From assembly GCA_039105265.1 (NCBI GenBank), contig JAPFFF010000004.1, positions 1,240,001 to 1,304,000 on the forward strand: a stretch of DNA of 64,000 nt, written 5' to 3'. How positions within the stretch are numbered: the stretch's first letter is position 1; each line of letters opens with the position of its first letter. The notes under the pieces are model-generated. The model was given only the letters and a program-made list of their open reading frames with translations. It had not been told where the DNA came from and did not search any database. This DNA comes from Tritrichomonas musculus (lineage: Eukaryota > Parabasalia > Tritrichomonadida > Tritrichomonadidae). The translations under genes and the position numbers were made by a program. Below are positions 1 through 9,126 of this stretch, in pieces.

Positions 1-2
1 CT

Positions 3-686
3 CATAACATTGTTCTTGTATTACATCAAAGAACTGTGTATTTCGACAATTTCAAATTCCCATTCTATTATGAAGACACTGTTGATATAACATCAGGAAG
101 ACCCCTGACATATAATTTCCCGATAGGCGGATATTCTTGGACAACTACTCAGGAATTATTAGATGCTAAACAAATATATTCAAGATGCATCATGTCCCGA
201 GGTTATTTAGCAAAATATAAGGCTGCTATTTACGGTGCACAATCAAACACAACAATCACACATTACTCGCCGATTGAATCATCAATGAACTCTGTTAGTG
301 ATTTCGTTGTTGGTTCTCCAGTGTATATGACAGGTAAGGTTTACAAACATGTTGGTGATGAATGGAAACCATCAACAGCAGATGATACAACTGATTGTAT
401 TTGTAGTGTCAAGACATCAGGAACATGGAAGGAGTATGTCGGTATATGTGTGAGAATCGATGACAAAAATAAATGTATCACATTTAGTTCACATGGTGAT
501 TATATGGTTCGCGTTAATGATTCATCATGTTATTCAATCGGTGATGAGGTGTTTATCGATAATGAAGACAATAAGCTGAAAGTTCTTTCAGGAGAGACAG
601 CAATAACATCAAAAATAAAACGTATGACTGTTGGAATCATTACAAGTATCATTGATGAAAGAACATTAGCTGTATTCAAAGAGTAA
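3..686 (+). CDS. Polinton structural-type protein, C-terminal part, cut by the window edge
   Basis: The frame is open to the window edge, so the N terminus is missing and no start can be chosen. About 228 residues are visible. The last ~130 residues are beta-rich and glycine-punctuated (VVGSPVYMTGKVY, GICVRI, SIGDEVFIDN, MTVGIITSI). This pattern resembles small phage capsid-decoration or head-fibre domains of the DUF2190 kind, in which short strands surround a G-D-x-V/vxG core. A virion surface role is inferred from this pattern and from its place in a Polinton, not from a recognised Polinton family. It converges on the HNH gene that ends 6 bases downstream on the other strand. Confidence 0.5.
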   Translation, partial: HNIVLVLHQRTVYFDNFKFPFYYEDTVDITSGRPLTYNFPIGGYSWTTTQELLDAKQIYSRCIMSRGYLAKYKAAIYGAQSNTTITHYSPIESSMNSVSDFVVGSPVYMTGKVYKHVGDEWKPSTADDTTDCICSVKTSGTWKEYVGICVRIDDKNKCITFSSHGDYMVRVNDSSCYSIGDEVFIDNEDNKLKVLSGETAITSKIKRMTVGIITSIIDERTLAVFKE

Positions 687-692
687 ATCAAA

Positions 693-1331
693 TCAAATCA
701 AATCATGTTGATGTTTGAATCTATTAATATATACGCTAACTTTTTGATTATTTATATCGTTCATTGAAATAAATTCATTGCCTGATTTATTTGTATTGAT
801 ATGAAGAATTTTATAAATATTATCAGTAATCTTTGCATAAAAAATGTCTTCATTATTAGTATCATCATGGTAATAATAATACGTGTTTTCTTCAAATTCT
901 TTCCTTTCTGTCTTTGTTTCATAGAAATCAATAACAATTGCATCATCAGGTATGTCATCAATGAATTCATATTGAATACCTTTATAATTTGATTTATTTT
1001 TATTATTCTCTGAACTTGATACAAATCGTAAATTATCAAGATGATAATCAGTTTTGATTCTATTCTTATGGTCGACTTGTGGTAGATTATTAGGGTTTTC
1101 AATAAATTGCTTTGCTACAAGAATATGTTTATAATATATTTTGTTATTTAGGTTTACACACGGATAAACATTTTGTCTGTATTCACCTTCAGCTATTATT
1201 TTTCCTGTTTTCTTATTCTTGATGTTATAAGGGAAAGTTGTTTGAATTTCATAATCACTTTCAAAACCTTTCAAAGGTTCAAATTCAGCTTCAGCATTTT
1301 CAATTTGTGTTTGTTCAGTTGGTTGACTCAT
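693..1331 (-). CDS. HNH homing-type endonuclease (NUMOD4-like plus HNH)
   Basis: A 212-residue protein. Residues ~15-60 (DYEIQTTFPYNIKNKKTGK and following) have the look of the NUMOD4 module that precedes HNH domains in phage and large-virus homing endonucleases. The HNH core follows at residues ~84-115, with PQVDHKNRIKTD, then YHLDNLRFVSSSENNKNK: the D-H pair, the N-L-R-x-V strand and the N-N-K end are all present. Such enzymes cut DNA at recognition sites and spread themselves or help their host element. The remaining ~100 residues are acidic and tyrosine-rich and were not recognised. The start ATG is the first in the frame, and the polymerase gene ends 56 bases further on the same strand, so the two may share transcription. 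Confidence 0.8.
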   Translation of the reverse strand: MSQPTEQTQIENAEAEFEPLKGFESDYEIQTTFPYNIKNKKTGKIIAEGEYRQNVYPCVNLNNKIYYKHILVAKQFIENPNNLPQVDHKNRIKTDYHLDNLRFVSSSENNKNKSNYKGIQYEFIDDIPDDAIVIDFYETKTERKEFEENTYYYYHDDTNNEDIFYAKITDNIYKILHINTNKSGNEFISMNDINNQKVSVYINRFKHQHDLI

Positions 1332-1386
1332 TTATAACAAAAATAAAAAAATTGATTTTTTAAAATAAAATCATTAAATTAATTGT

Positions 1387-4300
1387 TTAATGATTCTCAA
1401 TGAAATAATCCTTTGCAGTGAAACCATTGACATAAGGACAACAACAATGATTTGATAATACCAACATTTTTGAATGTGCTGCTGTTAAAGCATTTTTGAT
1501 TACAGTTATTTTACTCATCAGTTGTGAATTCATTTGAAGGTTTATATTTTTGCCTTTCATTACTGATTGCTTTTCAATGACATTTTTGTAATCACTTGAT
1601 TTGATGTTGTTCTTCTTCAATGATATACCTTTGAGCTTTAATGAAATTGTTTTGTCATCTGACCAAATCGTATAACATTTAGCACACAAAGCAACTTGAT
1701 TTGCTCCAAACTTTTCTACACAGCATCCGAGTATCTTTTTCTCATCATATACATCATTGATTGCAGGGTTTGGCATAAAGCTATAAATGTGTTTATCATA
1801 AAATGATTTGTCTTTGATGACGTAATCAAACAACTGGTCAATCGGTTTATTCATATCACCAGCTATAGACATGTAAAGGCTGTCTGTATCGACCGAGTTG
1901 AAATGAATTTTATTCATGTCAATGCATTTGTAAAGAAAGTCATAAAGGAAAGTCAAATACCAATATTTCGCATTGTCTAATGTCCAAAATGATTCCTGAA
2001 GACATGTAGTGCATTTGAATGAATGAGGTTGTGATTGTATCAAATAACAATCATTTGACAATTTACATCCATTGCGATAAGTATCGGATGCAATCAATTG
2101 AAAGGCTTTATTTTTATCAACAATTCTGACTTTGTTGAAGTTCTCTGAATTCATACCGTCATATCCGTAAGATCCGTTCATACTAATCTTGTAAAACTTT
2201 TCGTTCCCGTGTGCCTTTCCTGACAATATATCTTGACGCTTCTTCATAAACTCACAAACAAATTGATTGAATCCGTCATGAGCTTCATATAAACTTAAGC
2301 TCTTAATGTCATCAACAATAAGTCCGTGGTCGATTAAAAACCATAAAAGGTAATTCGAGAACGTCATAAATGTTCCGCATGTATCAAGCAACATTGTCAG
2401 CTTTCTTGTTTCTTTATCTGCTGAATTCAGTTTATTGTCTTTCATGTATTTGTACATATAACTTCCAATCGTTTGCTCATCATTCATTATATTGATGTTT
2501 CTAAACACAGGGGGAAAGTTAATCAAATCATTGATTTTATTCTTTGGACATCTTAATTTGACTTCAGCTTTGAATATAAACTCAGGGTTTGCATCAAATC
2601 GCTTCTTTGATTGAATGATATTCATTGCAGCATTGAACACCTTTTCATTCTTGTTTCCTTGTTCATCATAAACATCAAATCGTTTTATAAATGAACCAGG
2701 CATGTACATGATTCCTCCGTGATAAGGATTGAATGAATGTTTTACTGAACTGAATGATGAGGGATACAATGAATTGAAATCAATACCAGCAACGTGTGAA
2801 ACTATGTTTGAAGTGTCATAGCTAATGATTCTGTCATTAACGGCATCATATTTGAGTTTATTGATTAATGTTTGACCTCTAATGTTCACTCGATGAAGTA
2901 CATTTGATAATCCTCCCGTTATGTTCTCTCTCAAATTGTAGTATTCTTTTTCATCAGTTATGAGTGTTGGCAGGTGATGGAGCTTGCAGAATTTCTTCAA
3001 TTGTATTTTGGTTCTTGTTATCTTGTCATCATCACGTTGTCTCAAACGATTACATTCAGCACAAGCAAGTAAACAGTTATCAATCTGATGTCCTTTGTTG
3101 TTATCTATTCTGTCAAGTGTCGGTTTGTTGTTGTAAGTAAAGTGTTCACCACATAAATGACATTTACCTGTTTCATTTGATTCATACAATTTCATGAATG
3201 CATCAAAATCTTTTTCACTAACACATTTTGATATATCACGTTGATTTTGATTTGATTGAAGCGATGAATCGCCTTTTTGCGAGCAAAAATTATGTTTCAT
3301 GTCTTGCTTTCGATAATTATCACATTTATTTAACCACCATTTCATTGTTGGTTTGAATGTATTTGATTTGTTGATGATTTCATAGTCGTTCTTCGGGTTG
3401 AAATCTTTGTAAGCAAGAGCATATTTGATACATGAAGCATTCTTTGATAACGAAAGATTGCTAATCAAATCAACTTTATATTCAGCATTCATTTGAATAA
3501 GGTTGTCAATAGGATTAATCATCATTTCAACATCATTGTCATTGTATGATAACAAGTAATCCCAACGTGTTGCAAACCTCTTTGAATCAATCAAATACTC
3601 TTCATAATCAGCTTTTGTTAATGGATTCTTTTGATTGAGATAACTGTAAAAGTCTTCATATTTGAATGGTTCATTCTTTGATAACACTTCATTATAATTC
3701 TCGCTGTTGATTGCTTCATAAGGAAATACACCTTTCGAACTGTTAGATATACCGCCAAAATCGATTCCAAACTGTCTGAGCGTACCACCAGCAACAAATG
3801 CCTGTGCGTCAATGAATCGTAATCGAATGGGATACTTTGATGATTTCAATATGAATTGTTTCAGTGATGTAGCAGTTCCAATCATTCCACTATCGATAGA
3901 CCAATGATTTTTAATCAATTGCTCTTTGAATAAGTTTGAATCAAATCGTGATGAGTTAAAACCGAATACTGTTATTGTTTTCAATGATGTATCTATTTTA
4001 TTGAGTTCATCTTCTGATTTATCTTTAATAAAGCTCTTCAAATGATTCAATTTATCAACATACACATCACAGCCAACAACAAATAACCAGTCAATCCATT
4101 TGGCAATGAATTCATTTGTTCTTATATCAAAGTTCTTTGTTATCAAACCTTTATCAAGTTTCACACATGATGAAACACTCAAAGGAATCAATCGAGAATT
4201 GATAACTGATTTATCACTAACTTTCTTTTCAATCTTTTGCTCCATTGTTTCAAAATCATAAGTGATATAATGAATTGTTGGCTTCCATTCAAGTTCATAT

Positions 4301-5949
4301 GAAAGACAATACAAATAAACAGGATTGTTTAAAATGTGTGGACAATATGGCAAAGCTTCTCGTGAAGGTATGAAATCCTTTTTGAATTTGCCATCACATT
4401 TATCTACATGTCTGTTGAATCTGTCAATATTGTTATTTCCTTTGTGAATGTATGAACCACAATGAGGACATATATGAATGTTTGTTAATGCTTCAGCATC
4501 AATGATGTACATGATATGAAGTATCTTATCTTTTGAATACAACAGAGCTGAAAATGTTTTGTTTGATTCATCAGTGTTGTGCCATTGGTCTTGAATATCA
4601 TAAATATGTTTCTCTTTGTCATATTCATAGATGTTGACATTGATGTTATGATTCTTGGCTGATTCTTTCATTTCTTCAATCGTGATTCCTTTGAATGTGT
4701 TGATGAATTGATTTGCTGCTTTTGAAGGTTTTGTTGAATAAGTTATTCCGTGTTCTTCACATAATATTTTCTTTGCTGCTGCTGTTCTGTTGGAGATTTT
4801 AAATGTTCGTGTTTCAATAAGTTGCTTATTCAAACAGCAAGCAAGGAAACGATACCAACATAAACAATCATCAACGTTATCCATAATGATATATTTATTT
4901 TTAATGAACTCTTCTGGTAATCCATCAATCTTACCTGTTATCTTAACGACACGAGAGATTGTAAATGAAACAGACCAAACGATACACAATTTGATGTTTG
5001 AAGCAGTGGTTTCATATTCATGAATCTTTGATTCAATATACAGTTTAACTTTATCAATATCTTTATTCTCTCTAACGATTATCGGTACTGATGATTTATA
5101 ATTCTTCCATTTGATTTCACTTGCTTCATATGTATATCTTTCGTTTTCATTCTTTGGTGGTATCTCAAATATACCAGTCAATTGAAAATATATTTTGAAC
5201 GGTTTCACTTCTTGTTTAAATACTGTTTCAGTCAAATATTCATTGATGTCTTCAATTGATGAAACTCCGTTCTTGTAATATATTTTTATCGGTTCTTTAC
5301 TGTCTTCATCTAATCGTTCAACCTTTTCATTATCATTTGGGAATTGGTCAATGAAATGACTGCATGCTTCAACTGCTTCATCAAAGTTCTCAGGTTCATT
5401 GATTATGAAATATGAGTCATGTTTTGAATGAACACCTTTATAGCCAAACTTTTTGAGGTATTCAATTAATTCAGCATTTTCATTGTTGAATCGAATGTCT
5501 TCATATCGTTGAGGTTGTTTGTTTGTCTTTGGCGGTAATGGTCTCAATAATATATTTTCAGATTTAATTAATTGAAGGGCTTTGTTGAGTGCATCATGAG
5601 CTATTTTAATGTTGTTCTCGATTTGTTTTTGTTTTAGTTTTTGTTCATCATTTTGTTCTTCTTCTTCAAATTGTTCCTCTTCCTCCTCTTCTTCTTGTTC
5701 TTCTGCTTCTTTCTTCATTCTATTGACGAAAGCTAATATTGTTGTATCATTGATTCCATTGCCTTCATGTTCTCTAAAACCGAATGAAGTTAGATAGTTT
5801 TCTAAGATTGACTTGAAATGTTTAACATCATAGTCAGAAGGTTTAGATGTTGATAAGCGAGGTTTTAATTGAAGTTCATTATTGATATACCTGATTTGTT
5901 CAATAACAAATGATTTGGTATCTTTTCTATAGTAATAACGAGAACTCAT
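1387..5949 (-). CDS. Protein-primed DNA polymerase B (Polinton pPolB) with an internal HNH-like module
   Basis: A 1520-residue family B DNA polymerase, expected to replicate the element from a terminal protein. Exonuclease motifs: YDFETME near residue 566 (Exo I, D-x-E), FNSSRFDSNLF near 668 (Exo II) and YNDNDVEMM near 805 (Exo III). Polymerase motifs: TGG before the palm, GIDFNSLYPSS near 1056 (A), KISMNGSYGYDG near 1254 (B) and VDTDSLY near 1354 (C). The N-terminal third includes an acidic stretch (~85-105), a DNVDDCLCWYRFLACCL segment like the OTU-type region seen in some element polymerases, and a C2HC-type finger (CPHCGSYI...H..C) near 495-515. Between Exo III and motif A lies CHLCGEHF...LDRIDNNKGH...NCLLACAECNRLR at ~925-975, which matches an HNH or zinc-ribbon module. 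All catalytic motifs are intact. Confidence 0.95.
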   Translation of the reverse strand: MSSRYYYRKDTKSFVIEQIRYINNELQLKPRLSTSKPSDYDVKHFKSILENYLTSFGFREHEGNGINDTTILAFVNRMKKEAEEQEEEEEEEQFEEEEQNDEQKLKQKQIENNIKIAHDALNKALQLIKSENILLRPLPPKTNKQPQRYEDIRFNNENAELIEYLKKFGYKGVHSKHDSYFIINEPENFDEAVEACSHFIDQFPNDNEKVERLDEDSKEPIKIYYKNGVSSIEDINEYLTETVFKQEVKPFKIYFQLTGIFEIPPKNENERYTYEASEIKWKNYKSSVPIIVRENKDIDKVKLYIESKIHEYETTASNIKLCIVWSVSFTISRVVKITGKIDGLPEEFIKNKYIIMDNVDDCLCWYRFLACCLNKQLIETRTFKISNRTAAAKKILCEEHGITYSTKPSKAANQFINTFKGITIEEMKESAKNHNINVNIYEYDKEKHIYDIQDQWHNTDESNKTFSALLYSKDKILHIMYIIDAEALTNIHICPHCGSYIHKGNNNIDRFNRHVDKCDGKFKKDFIPSREALPYCPHILNNPVYLYCLSYELEWKPTIHYITYDFETMEQKIEKKVSDKSVINSRLIPLSVSSCVKLDKGLITKNFDIRTNEFIAKWIDWLFVVGCDVYVDKLNHLKSFIKDKSEDELNKIDTSLKTITVFGFNSSRFDSNLFKEQLIKNHWSIDSGMIGTATSLKQFILKSSKYPIRLRFIDAQAFVAGGTLRQFGIDFGGISNSSKGVFPYEAINSENYNEVLSKNEPFKYEDFYSYLNQKNPLTKADYEEYLIDSKRFATRWDYLLSYNDNDVEMMINPIDNLIQMNAEYKVDLISNLSLSKNASCIKYALAYKDFNPKNDYEIINKSNTFKPTMKWWLNKCDNYRKQDMKHNFCSQKGDSSLQSNQNQRDISKCVSEKDFDAFMKLYESNETGKCHLCGEHFTYNNKPTLDRIDNNKGHQIDNCLLACAECNRLRQRDDDKITRTKIQLKKFCKLHHLPTLITDEKEYYNLRENITGGLSNVLHRVNIRGQTLINKLKYDAVNDRIISYDTSNIVSHVAGIDFNSLYPSSFSSVKHSFNPYHGGIMYMPGSFIKRFDVYDEQGNKNEKVFNAAMNIIQSKKRFDANPEFIFKAEVKLRCPKNKINDLINFPPVFRNINIMNDEQTIGSYMYKYMKDNKLNSADKETRKLTMLLDTCGTFMTFSNYLLWFLIDHGLIVDDIKSLSLYEAHDGFNQFVCEFMKKRQDILSGKAHGNEKFYKISMNGSYGYDGMNSENFNKVRIVDKNKAFQLIASDTYRNGCKLSNDCYLIQSQPHSFKCTTCLQESFWTLDNAKYWYLTFLYDFLYKCIDMNKIHFNSVDTDSLYMSIAGDMNKPIDQLFDYVIKDKSFYDKHIYSFMPNPAINDVYDEKKILGCCVEKFGANQVALCAKCYTIWSDDKTISLKLKGISLKKNNIKSSDYKNVIEKQSVMKGKNINLQMNSQLMSKITVIKNALTAAHSKMLVLSNHCCCPYVNGFTAKDYFIENH
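3261..3289. repeat. Paired mini-hairpin inside the polymerase gene
   Basis: Two adjacent perfect hairpins: GCGAT/ATCGC around GA at 3261-3272, then TTTTTGC/GCAAAAA around GA at 3274-3289. The second hairpin shares its core with the one in the ATPase gene. The pair lies at the edge of the HNH-like module of the polymerase and stays in frame. Confidence 0.7.
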
Positions 5950-6041
5950 TTATGATATTATTAAAAAATCAAATTATTTGAAATTTGAAAAAATGTTAAA
6001 TCAAAAAATAAAAAATATTTCGAGTTTTTTATTTCATTGAA

Positions 6042-6392
6042 ATGTCTGAGTTAAGAGAAATAATAAAACACATTGAAGAAATACATAAATTACTTTTGAT
6101 ATTAGAATCAAAACAAGAAGTAAGTGAAGAAGAAGAAACAAATGAAGAAGCAAATACAGAAGCAAACCATAAAAGAACGCGTTCAATATTCAATTCATCA
6201 AAGTTCTTGAACAAGGATGAACGTGAAAAAGTTATACAATTTTTGGATGATAAAGTAATGAATGATATAAATAAGTTGCCAGGACATAAAAGGTGTTCAT
6301 ATACACAAAACTTATTGAAGGAAAAATTGAAGTTAAATGTATCATCATATATGATTAATAGATTATTGGCATTTAAGAACAACAAAGAATAA
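6042..6392 (+). CDS. Small charged Polinton protein, unknown
   Basis: A 116-residue protein, divergent from the polymerase gene with 92 bases between their starts, so this gap probably holds two-way promoters. Residues 1-28 form a likely amphipathic helix, residues 29-45 are very acidic (EVSEEEETNEEANTEA), and the basic second half (HKRTRSIFNSSKFLNKDEREKVIQFLDDKV...) looks helical. The acidic-then-basic layout could suit a DNA-binding or scaffold protein, but no family is recognised. It leads a run of co-directed genes that ends with the ATPase. Confidence 0.6.
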   Translation: MSELREIIKHIEEIHKLLLILESKQEVSEEEETNEEANTEANHKRTRSIFNSSKFLNKDEREKVIQFLDDKVMNDINKLPGHKRCSYTQNLLKEKLKLNVSSYMINRLLAFKNNKE

Positions 6393-6430
6393 AAATATCA
6401 TTTAATTAATTTGTTTATTTTTGGTTTAAA

Positions 6431-6676
6431 ATGAATAGTGCAATTAAAGGTTTGAGTTGTGATACATCAGCTTTACACGCTCAGTTTCGAATAGTTAAAG
6501 ACAAGATATTCAATGAATGTATGAATTCTGAAGATGATGCATTAAACGGAAAGTTTGATAAGATGATTCACATATTGTCGATATATAAACAACTATTTAA
6601 TGATATTGAATCGATTAAAATACAATTAAGAGCTATTGATGAACGTATCAAATCAGCTGAACAAATGACTTTGTAA
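6431..6676 (+). CDS. Small helical Polinton protein, unknown
   Basis: An 81-residue protein 38 bases after the previous gene and 54 bases before the next. It is predicted to be almost all helix, with heptad-like spacing in the second half (YKQLFNDIESIKIQLRAIDERIKSAEQ), so a short coiled coil is likely. No family was recognised. The codon bias matches its neighbours and the frame is clean, which supports a real gene. Confidence 0.55.
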   Translation: MNSAIKGLSCDTSALHAQFRIVKDKIFNECMNSEDDALNGKFDKMIHILSIYKQLFNDIESIKIQLRAIDERIKSAEQMTL

Positions 6677-6730
6677 ATGAATCATTGAATGACTCATCAT
6701 TAATGTTGTTTTATTTTTATTCAAACATTC

Positions 6731-7306
6731 ATGGCATTATCAAAAGCTCGTATATTAAGTAGCGAGAACGATGCATCAGTTAAGCAGGAACAATCAACCA
6801 GTATTAATATAAACATCAAACCAAAGCAACCACAACCAGTTGAATATCCATCAGTTCAACCATTACCACAATCATCTCAAGCCACAAATTTTACTATACC
6901 TCAGATGAGTGGAGTATATCAATCACAGCATCCAACAAACAACGTTTCCCTAGAAAGAGGTATCAGTGATATTGGAGCTGATATAACAGAACTTGAAACC
7001 AAAAACAAATTCCTTGAGATATTATTATCCATCTATGAAACCAATCCAATAAAAGTCAATGATTTATTGATTTGTCATTCAAATACATTAATGGAACTCA
7101 TCAAATTACTAACACAAGCAGATAAAGTTGAATTGATTGTCAATGATGATTGTGCGTGTAATGGTTGCGTTTCTCGTTCCAAATATCTTTTAATTGATAG
7201 GATATTGGTGTACAAAAATAATGAATCAAATGACTTGAAATACAAATATAATAGCATTTATACCGAACTCATTAGACACAACATTTCATTAAAAACATGT
7301 ATTTAA
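6731..7306 (+). CDS. Polinton protein with Q/P-rich head, unknown
   Basis: A 191-residue protein. Residues ~20-65 are rich in Q, P, S and N and probably disordered; residues ~75-191 are leucine- and isoleucine-rich and look like a folded helical domain with a short DDCACNGC cluster that could bind metal or form disulfides. No family was recognised. It sits between two very small genes in the same direction and ends 10 bases before a mini-gene for a membrane peptide. Confidence 0.55.
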   Translation: MALSKARILSSENDASVKQEQSTSININIKPKQPQPVEYPSVQPLPQSSQATNFTIPQMSGVYQSQHPTNNVSLERGISDIGADITELETKNKFLEILLSIYETNPIKVNDLLICHSNTLMELIKLLTQADKVELIVNDDCACNGCVSRSKYLLIDRILVYKNNESNDLKYKYNSIYTELIRHNISLKTCI

Positions 7307-7316
7307 AAACTAATAA

Positions 7317-7448
7317 ATGATATATGAAATATTAGTTGTTTCATTATTAACAGGTTTATTTTTAGTGAAGATTGTTGAAGTATCTTTAATGATGCCTGAC
7401 AAAGAACCAGAACTCAGTGAAGAGATAAGAACAAAAATGTATTCATGA
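7317..7448 (+). CDS. Mini-gene for a single-span membrane peptide (43 residues)
   Basis: The frame from the ATG at 7317 to the TGA at 7446-7448 encodes 43 residues. Residues 2-23 (IYEILVVSLLTGLFLVKIVEV) form one hydrophobic span, followed by an acidic and basic tail (MPDKEPELSEEIRTKMYS). It fills the gap between the preceding gene (10 bases) and the ATPase (24 bases) in the same direction, which favours a real small gene. Small single-span membrane proteins are common in adenovirus-like elements, but this one is not assigned to a family. Confidence 0.45.
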   Translation: MIYEILVVSLLTGLFLVKIVEVSLMMPDKEPELSEEIRTKMYS

Positions 7449-7472
7449 AGAGCTTTAACGAAAACTAAAGAA

Positions 7473-8417
7473 ATGAAAGGTTTCATGAAACCCACTCAGT
7501 TTAATTACAAAGAGATTTTATTCTCTAGTGGTTCTGATTATGATGATGACCAAATGAGTTTTGCATTTGAATATGAATCATTCAAGCCAACTGTTAATGA
7601 AACAACATTTAATATTGATGATGAGATGAATAAAGCATATCAACGCAATGAATCAAAAATAAAGAATGAATCAATCAGACCAATCGCAAACGGTATTTAT
7701 TCATATTACAATTCATTGAACATACTCGTTGGTCAGCAAGGTAAAGGAAAGAGTCATATAATGCTACGAGATGTTATTCAAATGTCTCGAATGAAGAACG
7801 CTGGCTTTCATTTAATTGTTTATGTATCACGAAACGGAACAATCAATGATGCAACATTCGAAAGCCAACGCGAATTGATACAGCTACCAATAAAAACTGT
7901 TGCTGACAGCAATGCTGAAGAATATCTTAAACAGCTTGATTTATATAAAGAATTGTATAACAAATATTCATCAACACCAAAAATAGTAATCGAAGGGACG
8001 GAGTCCCCTTTTGCGAAGCAAAATGAAAAGAAGTTAAACGATATGTTTGAGTTTCTTCATATCAATAAACTAGGTCAACCAAATAAACCACTAAATACTA
8101 TCATTCTTTGTGAAGACTTCTTGAAATCGAAACTAATTAAATCATCCTATTTTATCAATACCATCAGTCAGCTTCGACATAAGAATCTAATCATATTCGT
8201 TAACATCCAGTTCTTCAAAGCTTTAACAACAGAATGGAAAAATAATGCAACATCATTCTTCATCTTTAGTGGTTATTCACGACAGAAACTCGGCTACATA
8301 TATCAACAAGTTCCATTTCCAATAGATTTCGAAGAGCTATGGAATCGATACAGAACAATGAAAGCACATCAATTCGTTTTAATCAATGTTCGAACTAATA
8401 ACCTTTCATTCATCTAA
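7473..8417 (+). CDS. Genome-packaging ATPase (HerA/FtsK type)
   Basis: A 314-residue P-loop ATPase, the expected motor for pumping element DNA into a capsid. Walker A is LVGQQGKGKSH near residue 88. Walker B is the hydrophobic strand LNTIILCEDFL near residue 213, with acidic residues at its end. A downstream strand (LIIFVNIQFF) and a late arginine (SGYSRQKLGY) fit the A32/HerA/FtsK layout, and the length is normal for Polinton ATPases. The last 12 bases overlap the end of the convergent gene at 8406. The coding sequence contains two adjacent mini-hairpins at 7996-8024 that keep the frame and encode EGTESPFAKQNE, probably a surface loop. Confidence 0.88.
   Translation: MKGFMKPTQFNYKEILFSSGSDYDDDQMSFAFEYESFKPTVNETTFNIDDEMNKAYQRNESKIKNESIRPIANGIYSYYNSLNILVGQQGKGKSHIMLRDVIQMSRMKNAGFHLIVYVSRNGTINDATFESQRELIQLPIKTVADSNAEEYLKQLDLYKELYNKYSSTPKIVIEGTESPFAKQNEKKLNDMFEFLHINKLGQPNKPLNTIILCEDFLKSKLIKSSYFINTISQLRHKNLIIFVNIQFFKALTTEWKNNATSFFIFSGYSRQKLGYIYQQVPFPIDFEELWNRYRTMKAHQFVLINVRTNNLSFI
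7996..8024. repeat. Paired mini-hairpin inside the ATPase gene
   Basis: Two adjacent perfect hairpins: GGGAC/GTCCC around GGA at 7996-8008, then TTTTGC/GCAAAA around GAA at 8010-8024. They keep the reading frame. A related pair occurs inside the polymerase gene. Confidence 0.7.
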
Positions 8418-8870
8418 TACAATTTGTTGTTGAACACCAACAAACAGCTGTGGTGTATTGATATTATATTTTTGTCTCATTTGTTCAATCAATTCCTTTG
8501 TTTTCTTATCTGTTGCTTTCCTTATGCTGTAATTATAATACTTATATTCTTTGAATGATTGTTCTTCACTTGAACCTTCAACGAAGAATTCAATGGATGT
8601 TGTTGATATTCTTCTTCTAACATTTGATGTAAGTGTTATGTATTCAAGACCGAGTTCAACAATCTTATCATGATAGAATCGTTTGAATTCATTCTCTTTG
8701 TTCTTCAATGATATGTACATCACTTTAGCTTTATATGTAGCCTTTCCACTTGGTATTGGATATCTATCACACAATATTGAGAAATCACATTGTTTAAACT
8801 TCTCTGTTTCATCCAGCATATCAATCAATGAATTGATGTAATCATAAACCTTTGGTGTTGACATTTTCAT
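8406..8870 (-). CDS. Unknown Polinton protein, 154 residues
   Basis: The frame converges with the ATPase gene and overlaps it by 12 bases at the 3' ends. The protein begins MKMSTPKVYDYINSLIDMLDE; it is a mixed alpha/beta, basic protein with a FFVEGSSEEQSFKEYKYYNYSIRK segment in the middle and a helical C terminus. No family is recognised. ATG at 8870 is the first start; the internal ATG two codons later is equally possible. It is the last gene before the tandem arrays and the element end. Confidence 0.5.
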   Translation of the reverse strand: MKMSTPKVYDYINSLIDMLDETEKFKQCDFSILCDRYPIPSGKATYKAKVMYISLKNKENEFKRFYHDKIVELGLEYITLTSNVRRRISTTSIEFFVEGSSEEQSFKEYKYYNYSIRKATDKKTKELIEQMRQKYNINTPQLFVGVQQQIVLDE

Positions 8871-8900
8871 TTAATTAAAAATAAAAATAAATTTAATGAT

Positions 8901-9122
8901 ATGTATCATATGAAACAATTAGTATCACATGAGGAAATAGGTATCACATGAGATAAAAGGTATCACATGAGGAAAAAGGTAGCTTATGAGGAAAAAGGTA
9001 GCTTATGAGGAAAAAGGTAGCTTATGAGGAAAAAGGTAGCTTATGAGGAAAAAGGTAGCTTATGAGGAAAAGGTAGCTTATGAGGAAAAAGGTATCACAC
9101 TAAATAAAAGGTATCACATGAG
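8901..9122. repeat. Tandem array, 19-bp unit
   Basis: About a dozen units of GGTAGCTTATGAGGAAAAA or its variant GGTATCACATGAGGAAAAA, with the TCACAT form at both edges and the GCTTAT form in the middle. This suggests amplification from the centre. It sits upstream of the start of the 154-residue gene. Confidence 0.95.
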
Positions 9123-9126
9123 TCAT

